From positions 32,654,862 to 32,718,861 of the forward strand of contig CM049307.1 of assembly GCA_026874595.1 (NCBI GenBank): a stretch of 64,000 bases of DNA, read 5' to 3'. Position 1 is the stretch's first letter. The number at the start of each line of letters is the position of its first letter. Of this stretch, positions 52,201 to 62,813 are shown in pieces. This stretch comes from Sipunculus nudus. Its lineage: Eukaryota > Annelida > Sipuncula > Golfingiida > Sipunculidae. The notes below the pieces were generated by a model. The model was not told the DNA's origin. It did no database searches and saw only the letters and a list, made by a program, of their open reading frames with translations. A program made the translations under genes and the position numbers.

Positions 52201-55200
52201 ACATTTCAATCTTAACGCTATTTTCATAACCTGGTATGGCAACACGATAAGTGGCTTCAGTATAATACCTCATCATTTTCAGTGATGATTTCATCCTTTT
52301 CAAGTGCATTTGTTTGCGCCATGAGGTAGCTGATCCTGAGGTGCTGGTGTGTGTTTAAACTACAGATTACTTGCATTTGACACACAGACATACCATAACT
52401 GTGCATTATCAAGAGGAAACCAGTTGTTTAGGTAGTCACCAAAGTGATGAAGCAGTTCAACTGCATAGGGAATGACAGAAGAGCAGAATACTGAATGAAA
52501 GAAGTGTGAATATGGCCGGAAAATGTTAGTTACTGCAAAAAAAAATGTTTACACTCTGCAAAGGTTCAGATTTTATAAAGTTCTTTTGGCAACTGTATGG
52601 CAACTTGGGACGTAGTTTTTAAACTAATACTTGAATAACATCCAAATAAAAGGACATATGTGAAATAAAAGGACATATTCAAACTGGCTGCCATTAGAGT
52701 CTTTTACAGTATGCTGTGACGTAAATAGCCCTGAATACCATGCGTGAATACCGTAACAGTTGGCCATGCTGTGCAATTTTTGTATTTTCATGTAATCCAC
52801 TCCTTGCATGGTGTATCCTGAGCTGGTAATTAAAAGAATCAACAACCAAACAAGCTTTTCTGTATTGGTATTGTTGTTTATTTCAAGGCAGACCTTATTT
52901 CCACTCCCCAGGAGCTGAAATAAGGAATGCTTCTTCCCACACCCCAAGGTGGAATGGGAATAAGCATGCACTTCCTTATTTTAATTTCCATTGTAACAGA
53001 TGGACAGTTAATCTTAAAAAACATGGGTGTTGAATTGACCGCATGGTACCGCATGATAATTGGTGACGAAACAACTGTGGAGACGAATTGACTGGTATCC
53101 TATTGAGCCAGTTGAGCACCTAGGGTCCAAAGAGGTTTGGCATAGGGATTATTTCTTATACCTCAAGCGTTTTGTAACAGCTTCATATGTTAGTAAATCA
53201 TTACCCAACTAGATTTATCTTCTTTAATAAGCTCTGTGCAGTGCAGTGTATAGCCGTCTGCAGCAACAAAATATTTTGCACAGCTAACAGACGACTGTTT
53301 TGTCGCCTCCCCATATACAGATAAGTGGTATATTAGAACATGAAAGGCAATTTTATTATCAGTTTCACGGATGGGGTGACATTAAAATGTCTTCACTATG
53401 GCAAAAGTATGTTATTTTCAATACAACTGCAACATATTGGGAACTGTTAGTGAATTTTACTTTAGTTATTGTGTATTTTGGTCTTAGAAGACCCGAGTCG
53501 CACTGCTCATATTAAAACCGGGAATTTATGCAATTAACTTTTCATAACAGAATTTTTTTAATTAAAAAATGAGATACCCAAGATACTGATGGATTTTCTC
53601 CCTTTTATAGACACAGATCATACAAAGCTTAGAATACCACCCAAGTGCATACATGGGGTAGTGACTAAAATGTATTCTCAGATATATTAACATTGCAGCG
53701 AGTATAGAACCTGGCCTACATGGATGAGGTTATGGGTGTATATGGACGGATGTTATGATGTTTAGGATTCATATAATGGAGAAGTAGGAGGCATGTCAAT
53801 GTCATATTAGGGACTTTCACCAAATTTTCAAAATGTTTATAAAGACATATTATGCTTTCTAAAATTTGTAATTATTTACACATAATATGAGACAATTGTA
53901 CTTTTTACATTTAATGCAACCACTAAGCCACACATCTTGCACATACATGTCAGAACATCTGTAAATAGTGTATTCACCATCATATAGTGTAGGTAACCTA
54001 AAATAGCTGGACCATGACACTGCTGAATTTGACAAAAGTGTGGCTCTGAACTTGATCAAAAGCTTTAACTTGAACAATGAGATATTTAATTACGTACAGA
54101 ATTTTGTACCGAGTTTCTCATATTGTCACTCACAAGCCACGATCCCTGGTAAAGTGTTGATAACAGACAGATGGCAGGTGGCACTGCAGTTTTAGTGTTT
54201 CATATCATATATGTCAATAAAATGCTTTGTCATCTCTGTTACCCCAAAACATTCATGAAAGTATCAAATTAATTGAGAAAACGTATTTTATTGATTAAAA
54301 AATACTGTATATTGGAAGAATATAAAAAAATGCACCATTGGTGAATCTGAAATTTTCTCTTCATTCGTTTTTGCTCTGATCTGTAGCTTGGCATGTCAAA
54401 ATCACATGATACGCAAGCATGGGGTACCCCAAAATCACATCGAGAGTTCATCCTTGACCTTAATTATATGGGGAAAGCCCCAGCAAGTGTTCAAATATGC
54501 ATGTCTGAAGAAACAACTTTTCACCGCTTCTTGAGTTTGTACAGCGCGCACCCTCTGGTGAGCTTGAAAGTCTCTAGTCATATCATCAGGCATGTCATGG
54601 CTTATGGTAATTACTACTAATATGAGACAGTCAGACATGGGGTCTATTACAGGTGTTCTATTACTATTACTTTCAATTTCTGATATTACTATTACTATTA
54701 CTATTACCACATTTTATCTTCTACTACTATTACTATTACTATTACTGGGGTATCTATTACTATTACTATTACTATTACTTAAACTTATGGGAGCATTCTA
54801 GACCTTGCGCAGCCAAGAGTGCTATAAACTAGCACTACAATCACAAGTTTAAATAATATTACAAGCGCCTATATCATCCAGTTACCTACACAATTTTCTT
54901 ATACTATGTCTGTCTTTTACAGAAAGCCTAATGATAATGGAGATCTTAATTATTTCTGTTATTTTATATATTGAAACACCAATGCCCGTTATTGTGCATT
55001 TCAAGTAGAAATTATAAGATAGTTGTATGAACTCTTGAATACCTGTTATTTGAAAGCAACCCATTGTAAAGGCCGTGGCATATGTAAAATATTGATTTAT
55101 AATTATATGCATACTTGTACATTTTTTCTTCATATATATTTCACATAAATTTATTTTATAGTACTTACTTCCATTTAGATTTAGTCTTCTTTCTCGTAAT

Positions 55201-56924
55201 TAATAAATAAAGATTTTCAGTGTAACTTAAATTATTCATGAATATTGTATATTTTTATTTAGTATCAAAGCTGACAAATCAGTCCTTTATGTATGTATCA
55301 GGAGAGGAATTATGTAGGGCTGTGTCCTGTTTCCCAATCCTTATTAATATATCCAATAAAAATACTGTTTACATCAATATTCTGGACAGAACCAAACTGG
55401 AGACAAATGAACCCATCTTCTCGGGTGTATATTTCATTTGGATGTGATGCCATGTTTCATTCCGTTGCATAGTACATCATGAGAGAGAACAGAGAGGTGG
55501 TAGACTTTACAATATTGGTAGCATGCATGGCCTATATTCTTCAGGCATGCCCTACTTCATTGCAGCAAAACCAGCAAAGGATAACTTCGGAATATGGAGA
55601 GGTATTAAAACTTTTAAATCAATTTTACAAAACAAATAAAATATTATTTAAATCACTTTCACAATAAATCTGGTATTAAACAATCTTGTACTTTAAATTT
55701 TGTGCATAACAGGATCTAATTATCTTATATCAAAATAGCAGTTATTAAATAATAAAATATTAACAGTAACAAATATTCTCGTATTATATAATCAAATAAA
55801 TTTATATAATGAAATAATGGTTCATTTAATTTTCAAAATATAAATCAACATAATTTTAGATACTGAATGAAGGTATGCAAAATTGGTACTATGAAATAAC
55901 AAACAAATAATAAAAGAATAGTTTTAAAAGAATATGTATATAAATTAATTTGATAATACATGTGCCTGCAGTATGACTTTCAGTATCCAAGTGATTGTAG
56001 TACTGGTATAAGTTTATAGCATTGTAGGCTTCAATACTTTATGGGTAGTGAAAACACCATAAGCCTATCATGAACATTTTGTGTCTGCACTGTATCTGAT
56101 TCCATATAATATTTTTCTTGAATGTGTGTTATTGCAATCTGTATTATTTAAATGCAAAATGGCTGGTGAAAACAAATCAAGGTACATTTCAGAATATGCA
56201 TATGGATTGATGGATATGAGATAAGATGTACATGTCACAATAAAAATACACTATTTATCTGTCTCTTAACATCAAACATGCCTCTGTTTATCCATGGTTT
56301 AGTAATCAAAGGTCAGATTGTGCCAGGTAACTTATTTGGCTGAGACCTGCTTTATCCATTACTCTTATGTAACTTGCATCAGTGGTCACCAGCAATGTGG
56401 CAGCTGTCCCATGCTTGCCTCAACAACAGGCACATCCTGGGCAATAACTGGACAAGAACTGAGTCTGTTCAGCATTATTTGCTGATATGCTTCACGAGCA
56501 AGAAGGTCACAGGAAGTAATAGAAAGTAATATGTATTACTCTATTACTTTGTCTTCTGTTTCTTTTACTATTACTATTACAGCTCAAATTGTTGAATCTA
56601 TTACTATTATTACTATTACATGGAAAAAGCTGTAATAGTCTATTAGTATTACTATTACTTATTACTATTACCCCATGTCTGGAAACGGTCCAGTCAGTTT
56701 AGACCTATCTTGAAAATGTAGGTCAGATTTTATACTTGGGCCTTTACATTTTAGTCACCCTTGGGAGCTATGTAGTGTACTGTACCTATGTATTGCAGAG
56801 CTCTGTGGCTGTGCACAGGGCATGTCATCCTGACAGTGACAGACGTTTGACGCAACTCACCTTTATTTTTCTGCGTGCGGGCTATCTCCCGCTCGATTTC
56901 TGCAATTTTATCTAGGATACCCAT
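32916..56924 (-). CDS. DRG2: Developmentally regulated GTP-binding protein 2, complete, 14 coding exons
   Basis: Exons (minus): 56924-56861, 50661-50573, 49808-49737, 48678-48589, 43159-43099, 42412-42322, 40513-40441, 39953-39863, 38619-38522, 38163-38087, 37654-37566, 36381-36323, 34017-33964, 33002-32916. All splices are GT-AG with agreeing phases. Total 1,095 nt gives 364 residues, the length of human DRG2. It is an OBG-family translational GTPase that associates with ribosomes and is stabilised by DFRP2 (RWDD1). Seen: the N-terminal [20 protein letters not shown] helix; G1 GFPSVGKS (69-76); the G2 region FTTLTCIPG (94-102), typical of DRGs; G3 DLPG (115-118); G4 NKID (246-249); G5 VVVSC. 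A C-terminal TGS domain spans about residues 290-364 ([36 protein letters not shown]). DRG2 rather than DRG1 by exact block matches. Introns are packed with transposons. Confidence 0.97.
34059..35525 (+). mobile_element. Helentron-like element with ~290-bp tandem units (DRG2 intron 12)
   Basis: It starts AACTAG, followed by a TAGTCG/CGACTA stem and the subterminal repeat GTATCCGCCAAAA. It ends in a hairpin GTATCCGCAAAAC...GTTTTGGCGGATAC (35491-35520) carrying the same repeat, then AATT. Between lie about four tandem units, each with two sub-blocks: one contains CAGGTGGCGCCACCATTTTT and one contains GTAGGTGGCGCCACCT. The start/hairpin/inverted-repeat plan is that of Helentrons. No protein is encoded. 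Confidence 0.8.
37793..37867. repeat. (TA)n microsatellite
   Basis: Nearly pure TA array with a single TACA interruption, in DRG2 intron 10-11 sequence. Confidence 0.95.
38947..39364 (-). repeat. tRNA-derived SINE with 14-bp target-site duplication
   Basis: On the minus strand the head reads TGTGGCTCAGGGGTTGAGCG (box-A-like), and GGGTTCGAATCTC (39310-39298) is a box B. An unrelated ~250-bp body and a T-run on the plus strand (the A tail) follow. TTGTATCATAACTT is present on both sides (38933-38946 and 39365-39378), a clear target duplication. It lies in DRG2 intron 8. A diverged relative is at 26126-26455. Confidence 0.9.
40137..40208. repeat. (TA)n microsatellite
   Basis: Long TA array in DRG2 intron 7; it explains a spurious Tyr-Ile repeat frame on the minus strand. 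Confidence 0.95.
40869..42112 (+). mobile_element. Helentron-like element with ~340-bp tandem units (DRG2 intron 6)
   Basis: It starts AACTAG, followed by the perfect palindrome TGGCCCATGGGCCA and GCTCAGCTGA. It ends with GGACGACCGGACGGATGGAC-type sequence, then a hairpin TAGCTCAGTTGAC...GCTGAGCTA (42078-42107) and AAAA. Three tandem units (about 41080, 41420 and 41760) carry the phrase GGAGCCCCATAGCTC and, in the last two, GGTGGCGCCACC. There is no coding potential. Confidence 0.78.
43620..44530 (+). mobile_element. hAT-like nonautonomous element with 8-bp TSD (DRG2 intron 4)
   Basis: The ends are TAGCGGTGGG and CCCACCACTT, matching the hAT terminal pattern. GTATTTAA flanks both sides (43612-43619 and 44531-44538). 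Subterminal regions share ATCGATCATCGA and CAGTCGGTTTGCT in inverted or direct form. The 911-bp interior has only short, unrecognised open frames. Confidence 0.85.
44537..45582 (+). mobile_element. Helentron-like element with ~300-bp tandem units (DRG2 intron 4)
   Basis: It starts AACTAG, followed by a TCAGC/GCTGA stem and AGCCCTCAGC. It ends with a GGACGGACGGACGGACGGAC run, then a hairpin TAGCCCATCAGC...GCTGAGGGCTA (45550-45577) and A5. About three units contain AAATTGTAGGTGGCGCC and GGTCAAGGTCACCCATCTTC. Its left end abuts, and overlaps by two bases, the target duplication of the hAT-like element at 43620-44530. Confidence 0.78.
46107..48386 (+). mobile_element. Helentron-like element with ~285-bp tandem units (DRG2 intron 4)
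   Basis: It starts AACTAG, followed by the stem TGGCACC/GGTGCCA and GTATCCCCAGAC. It ends in a hairpin GTATCCC...GTCTGGGGATAC (48360-48384), then AATA. The interior has about six units, each with a TGACCTTGACCTTTGACCT block or a variant and a GACAGATGGCTCC phrase. A different tail unit has GGTGGCGCCACC at 48065. Short open frames repeated in it (for example [14 protein letters not shown]) are by-products of the array, not genes. Confidence 0.8.
50665..54620. other. DRG2: DRG2 intron 1, proximal part; no gene recognised
   Basis: No exon of another gene could be supported. The region near 53695-53810 (GAGTATAGAACCTGGCCTACATG, broken here only by similarity) is a copy of a dispersed repeat also seen inverted at 16090-16185. 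Confidence 0.5.
54632..56681 (+). mobile_element. hAT-like nonautonomous element with TATTAC-satellite ends (DRG2 intron 1)
   Basis: The ends CAGACATGGGG and CCCCATGTCTG are exact inverted repeats. Flanks GAGACAGT (54624-54631) and GAAACGGT (56682-56689) agree at 6 of 8 bases, consistent with an aged 8-bp duplication. Both subterminal regions are (TATTAC)n-type microsatellite in complementary sense (54650-54780 and 56520-56670). No transposase was recognised in the 2-kb interior. A 62-residue frame at 55479-55667 remains unexplained. Confidence 0.75.
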
Positions 56925-57374
56925 TTTGACTTGTTATCCTTTCACAAAATCGTCTGTATGATGAAATATAATAACTGTCATTAGATGTAAATGCTGTGTT
57001 TTCACCCGGCGATTCACAGTGGCCACATTGTCAACTCCATCCCTTCTGAATGACAATCTTCAGATTTTACCAGGTTTATTTTCCTTCATCAGTAGAGAGC
57101 AACTGTTTATTACAAAAACGCGTACACGCTCATTTCCAGTGTTTCCGAATGTGCTAAAACGTGCGCGGCCCTGCGTGCGGCCCTGCGTACAGGCTGTGTA
57201 AGAAGAACAAGATCTGTAAAAGAAAAAAAAAACACCCTGGATCTTGTGTACTAAATGTTCACAAAAAATATAATGATTGCCCCTGGCTAATTCAAAATGA
57301 TATGGAATGTCTTTCTGAAAATAAGGCTATAGGCCTTATAGGTAATTTACTATCTACACAATGCATGACATAAA
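56925..57374 (-). promoter_or_regulatory. DRG2: DRG2 5' UTR and promoter region
   Basis: Immediately upstream of the DRG2 ATG the sequence becomes locally CpG-richer, with a near-tandem GTGCGCGGCCCTGCGTGCGG segment at 57162-57190. No TATA box is evident at a fixed distance. The start site is not determined. Confidence 0.4.
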
Positions 57375-57383
57375 TAAAGTGTA

Positions 57384-58374
57384 GGAAGTGGCTAAACAGC
57401 CGGCACCCTGCCGGCTGTTTAGTACGGCAGGAAAATTGACCTTGCCGGCCGGTAGTCTTGTCTATGGGCTAAACAGCAGGCAAATGAATGTATGCTCTAT
57501 TTCAGAGTGATACTCCATACTTTCCATTATTATTTTGACAATGAGCTGACTTTATAGTGCTGACTTAAATTACCACATTAGATATTTTGCTAGGGTATAT
57601 AATAAACAGGGTTTGAATTTCTCACTTGTTAGCAAAGGTAGCACTTTTCTAGTTATTTTTTTATGTTTTGTCTGTAGACAATTTTGGCATTAGCAAAGTG
57701 TTGCTAGTTACTTCACAACCAGACATTGTCTTATTCTGTAAAGCTGAGACACAAGCCATATACCTTAGACCAGGGAATGTGCAACTAAGAGTGAATCTGA
57801 TATTTACAAAACAAGGCTCAGATATACCTTAAAAGGTCAAGATCCTCAATAAGCACCCTATCAGCTGCTCAGATACTGGATATTGTCATACGGACACTTT
57901 TTTAGTAAAATATTTTGTAGATGATTTATTGTTTGAAATTGCTTTGGCGAAAAGTATTACCACCAGCAAAACTTATACCTAGTAGCAAAATAATGAATTT
58001 CGAACCCTGAATAAATATGTAGAGTAGGTATGAAAGTGCACACTTTTTGACATTTACAGGGAAATTTTATATAGATTTTGTGATACAAATTGTGATATTT
58101 ACAGGGAAGTTAAATTTATAGATTTTGTGATAAAAATACACCAGAAATGTGAATATGGGCGCAGGGAACTGTTTATACACTAGTGTGCTTATAAGTCAAC
58201 AAATAATTAGTGTATTAAAAAACTAACAACTCAAAATATGTCAACTGAATGGTCCAAGGATCAGCTAATTTCTGTAGCCTGTAGGCTAGACTGCCGGCAA
58301 GGCCAATTTCCCCTGCCGGCTGTTTAGCCTGTGGACTAAACTGCCGGCACCCTGCTGGCTGTTTAGCCACTTCC
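57384..58374. mobile_element. Nonautonomous DNA element with 9-bp TSD
   Basis: The ends GGAAGTGGCTAAACAGCCGG and the complementary GGCTGTTTAGCCACTTCC form inverted repeats, and further CCGGCA/TGCCGG-rich inverted segments lie inside both ends. TAAAGTGTA (57375-57383) and TAAAGTATA (58375-58383) flank it with one mismatch; a 9-bp duplication is typical of Mutator-like elements. A second, nested pair CAGGGTTTGAA / TTCGAACCCTG at 57609 and 58008 suggests a smaller insertion inside. Confidence 0.75.
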
Positions 58375-58383
58375 TAAAGTATA

Positions 58384-59280
58384 TATAGTTATTGTCCGCG
58401 AGGTACAGATAATATATTAACGTTAAATGAATATATTGATTAAAAAAACATATGAATACTATTTTAAATACAAGGATACTTTTAATTGAACAAATTATAT
58501 ACTTTCTGATTGATTTAATCTGGATGGATGATCTTATAGTATGCTATATATGTATAGTGAAAAATAAATGAAGCCGTTTTTTGACGTTTGGAAATTAAGT
58601 TTGGGATATCTTTCGGTGGGAGCAAATCGGGAAAAGATTGTGTTTCTATAATTTAACAGTATATAAGGGCTATATTTTGCAAATCTCTTATTCTAATGGT
58701 GTTTATTTTTCACAGTTCCCGCATTCCTGCAAATTGTAATGAATGTAGGTTTAGTATAGATTTAGTCGTTTATCTGGGGCCCGACCTGGCCCTGAGCGAC
58801 TCTTGATAAACCAAATTCATAAATATTTTGCTTATTTGGGAAAATTGTCGAATTACACTAGGAAAAGGCTGTATACTGAAAATCCACTTCATGTTTAATT
58901 TAAGTGGCATATGCCTATACTTAACACCAGTAAATCTGATACTTAAGGAAGAAATTTATTTTTGTCTGGTTGCGCACTAAAGAAGCCTATTTCTATTTTG
59001 ACTTCTATAAACTAAAAAATTCCCTTTCATTTTATATAAACAGGCCAGAAAACGCTACAGTATAGACAGGCCGTTCGTTTTGTTTATATTCACAGTGTTT
59101 AAAACATTTGGGGGCCCGCCAAAAGAATCCAAACACATTCAACAAGGACATCTGGCGGCAAGTCAGACGAACCAGAGTTTCACAAACGGTGTTTTGCAAC
59201 CAGTAATTCTTTCCTCTTTCGCCTGCACATTATGCATCCAACTACCTAAGGTTACATTTCCCCAGTTTGTCAACGTTGCT
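58384..59280. other. Non-coding; nothing recognised
   Basis: No exon-like frame or repeat with defined ends was found here. Confidence 0.5.
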
Positions 59281-59283
59281 CTG

Positions 59284-59287
<4 letters not shown>

Positions 59288-59352
<65 letters not shown>
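59288..59352. repeat. (TA)n microsatellite
   Basis: Pure TA array. Confidence 0.97.
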
Positions 59353-59356
<4 letters not shown>

Positions 59357-59468
59357 TTATAGATAAACAACAAACCATTCTGGCTTGTCATTTTATCCTA
59401 TCATAGTGTCTGTATTTATAATTAATAATGATAATGATAAAAAGTAGAATACTAATATTCATACTCAA

Positions 59469-59575
59469 ACCACTACTACTACTACTACTACTACTACAAC
59501 TTCTACTACTACTAATAATAATAATTATAATTATAATAATAATAATAATGATAATAATATTAATAAAAATAATGA
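59469..59575. repeat. (CTA)n / (TAA)n trinucleotide array
   Basis: A CTA-repeat block passes into a TAA/TAAT block. Confidence 0.9.
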
Positions 59576-60119
59576 AAAGAAGAGTAATAATGTGTTTGTG
59601 GAAAGGAAATGTCTAATGCTCAAACAGACCCACAAACAAGCTACAAGAGCATTACACTCTATTTCATTTGAACAACACACATATTCAAGTTAACAATAAT
59701 TTGGCGCAATATATGTTAATGTTTCATGCATATGAGCCATTTAAATCAATTATAATTTATATAAGGTGATACCATTTGTGACGTGTATATTAAATGTCAT
59801 GGACAAGATGATGGCCTTGTCCGTTTTCCCGATCGATATAGAAATAATGGTATAGATCTGCCCAGCTTCTATAGATATTTTATCAAATGAGAACGTAACT
59901 ATACATATATAATTATAACATTTACAAATTTGAACTGTAATATCAAATATCCTTTAATATCCTCCTCTTAGCTAACACATTTATTTTCATTAATTATATA
60001 TAATATCAAGAATTATATCGATCCTGCATTGTATATTATATATAGGCCTAGGTAAAATTTGCCATCAATAACAGAAAAATATATTTTTAAATACTCTAGC
60101 GACAGTTAACTGAAGCAAC

Positions 60120-60123
<4 letters not shown>

Positions 60124-60184
<61 letters not shown>
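60124..60184. repeat. (TA)n microsatellite
   Basis: Pure TA array. Confidence 0.97.
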
Positions 60185-60188
<4 letters not shown>

Positions 60189-62073
60189 CAGCCAATCACC
60201 CGGGGCTTAACCGCAGGCTAAATGTCTTTAAAGTGGGTGCATCGTTGTCACCTGCATGCGCTCCTGTCCGCTAGATAAATGCCAGATTATGCCCAGATTA
60301 GAAAATCATGAGGTCTCACAAATACCCCAGCCTGGGGACCGATAGATGAATTCTCCTTCTTTAAGAAGGCTGTATTGAGTGCTTGCCCTTTAATTATGTC
60401 CTTGACCATAAGGGTTTGTTTGTATACACAACTGTCGGAAATTGATTTTCCTAGATAAATTTATGTTCATTTATAAATACCCCGTAGACCTGATCGCATG
60501 CAGGAGAGCCACGAAGGTGACTAAATTAAATGTTAGATAAACGTTACAGTTCATGAAACAAATCGAGCAATCAAAAGTTTCGCAGCAGATCGGGATACCA
60601 TGTTTTATTGCTGCTTTTCCTCAGTCTTGTTTTGACTGGTATATGTTCCGCATGCCGTGAATCATTTCTTGTAGGGCCGCACGCGTTTAAGCAGATTGGT
60701 AAATGGTGAAAACCCGCACGCATGCGTGCACGCGATTTAGTAACATAAGCAGAGGGAATTAGATTGGTATCTTTTTCGTACAAGTGTAATGGGGAAGGCC
60801 AAAATGATAAACAAGAGTAAATGATGGAAAGGTGGAGAGAACAAGACTGAAAGCAGGGTAACGGGAGACCTCTGGTGGAGATTATGGATAAATGTCAATG
60901 TGCTCATTCTCGAAATTGAGCAAAGACCCTCTACTGAGTTCAGAGGACAAGATTTCTGAGGACATCACTCTTGTTTTGATTGGTATGATCCGCATTCCGT
61001 GAATCATTCCGGCCTCAATCCACAAGAGGTGAGTAACTGGTCAATTATTCTTTTAACCAAGGTTTGTAAATCAGAAGCACTGGGAGATGTAATGACATTG
61101 ATAAAGATACGCTATCTGATGATACTGGCGATTTTCGAGGAAGACCCAAATGAAGGATTTACTCGAGTCAAGCTCAAGGTAGATCTAAAACTAACAAGTC
61201 ATTCTAAAAATTATTTTTAAAATATTTTAATACTATTGGTATTACTTTGGTTATGGACCTATAACAATGGGAGATGTCCTAATTGGTACCTCTCACATTG
61301 TCTGTCAAAGCTTTGGAGCAAGTATAGAATCTGGTCTACATGGTAGAACTTTTGGAAAATCATACTATAATTCACGGGAATCTGTTTGTCTGTCTGTCCG
61401 GATTCATTTGCATGCTAGGGATCGCACGGTCGTCAAACTTCGTCGGAGGGTGCATCTTGGTCCGGGGAAGAAGGAGTTTATATTTTTTAGGCGTTTCAGA
61501 AAGAAATGGCCTCAAAATCGATAAAAATATTATGGGTTTAATACCTGCGCTGTGCCATGGCCATTCTCATACAGTGCGCCTACGTCGTCCTGAATCTCCT
61601 CTCGCTGACCAATCAAATCAAACCTGACATAGTCTGCCAAATATTCACTACGCGTCGGCCTTTTCTAAGCAGTCCGCTAGGTCAACTCAAATGAATGTTG
61701 TTGTGGGTTGACCGCGGGGACGATTTTACACCGGGAGCATCTCACCACTGCCCATATCGGCAATTTTCGCACAAGTGAATCATGTTGCGGGTTAATCGTT
61801 GGGACGATTTTGGACGCGGAACATCTCACCCCTCGCCAAATTTGTGTCAGTGCATTTCAAACGCGCACACGACATGTCAGTGCTTACTCATAATTTAAGA
61901 AAAGTGTGGATGCAGCTACTGATATGGGTAAATTCTAGTAATATTAATAAAAGTTTCTTGAACTAAAGGTAATGTGTCCCAGGACCCCATGTCCGCATGT
62001 TTTTCCAAGATAATTTTCCATACAGGTGAAGCAGTGTAAACCTTTCTGGTCCAAAGGTTGCAGGAGCTTATCA
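60185..62073. other. Non-coding with duplicated segments
   Basis: A phrase with CTTGTTTTGA(C/T)TGGTAT, then CCGCAT(G/T)CCGTGAATCATT occurs near 60625 and 60970. A ~90-bp direct repeat containing GGGACGATTTT and CATCTCACC is at 61695-61760 and 61785-61850. A dispersed-repeat phrase AGTATAGAATCTGGTCTACA lies at 61323. No gene is supported. Confidence 0.5.
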
Positions 62074-62082
62074 GCCGACTGC

Positions 62083-62647
62083 TAGCCCGATTGAATCAGA
62101 CTCAATATTATTAGGACCTGCCATATATTGAGTCTGATAGCCCTACAGTGAGAGTTTCTACAATATAAGCCACGGAAGATGCAACGGATCCGTTGCATCT
62201 TCTTTGCCTGCCTGTTTACTGCCAAACAACAAGACACAGGATTACACCATTTTAACACCAATAAGCATGTGTTTCATGGTTTCGATAGCAACTAAAATTA
62301 AACTTGGATCATCATTTTTAAACATTTACCGACGTTTTAACCGGAGGCGTGTCAGTGAGTTGAGTAGGGACAGAGAAGAACGGTTGAACAGGCGCACTTG
62401 ATGACCTCACTGATAGCCTCGCTGACTCGAGTGATTGACAGCTAAAATGTTGTTACATTTTGTTTCAGCGGGCCCGGCTTTGAAGAATGACCACAGGCAC
62501 AGGGTAATAAACCCCTGTTGACACTGGTTACAAGGGCATTGGGTGGCATGTAGTCTCAGGCTTATATTGTAGAAACTCTCACTGTATGGCTATCGGACTC
62601 AATATATGGCAGGGCCTAATAATATTGAGTCTGATTCAATCGGGCTA
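62083..62647 (+). mobile_element. Mutator-like MITE, intact copy with 9-bp TSD
   Basis: TAGCCCGATTGAATCAGACT begins a terminal inverted repeat of about 90 bp; the outer 34 bp are perfect. GCCGACTGC flanks both sides (62074-62082 and 62648-62656). The body contains a perfect 28-bp palindrome at 62175-62202 centred on GGATCC. A degraded relative is at 12611-13138. Confidence 0.9.
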
Positions 62648-62706
62648 GCCGACTGCCTGTGAAAAATTAATGCCTTGGCCCTTACCTTGCTTTAATTTTG
62701 TATGAG

Positions 62707-62813
62707 CCCAGCGGGCACTGGATGTTGATTCAACATTGTCAATGTGATTTCAACGTTGAATCAATGTTGACAGCTTTGAATTAATGTTGAATCAATGTCC
62801 AGTGCCTGCTGGG
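62707..62813. mobile_element. 107-bp near-palindromic MITE
   Basis: The ends CCCAGCGGGCACTGGA and TCCAGTGCCTGCTGGG are near-perfect complements. The interior is built from TTGATTCAACATTG and related heptads in both orientations, so nearly the whole element can fold on itself. Similar CCCAGC-ended elements are widespread in animals. Confidence 0.75.

Noticed and set aside
52624..52971. 115-residue minus-strand frame
   Set aside because: Low-complexity composition typical of chance frames; no domain pattern or splice context.
55479..55667. 62-residue frame as a gene
   Set aside because: Lies within the hAT-like element; no recognisable motif or splice partner, so noted only as unexplained cargo.
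57609..58008. Nested hAT MITE with CAGGGTTTGAA ends
   Set aside because: The ends are complementary, but the flanks do not give a convincing 8-bp duplication, so it is not called separately.
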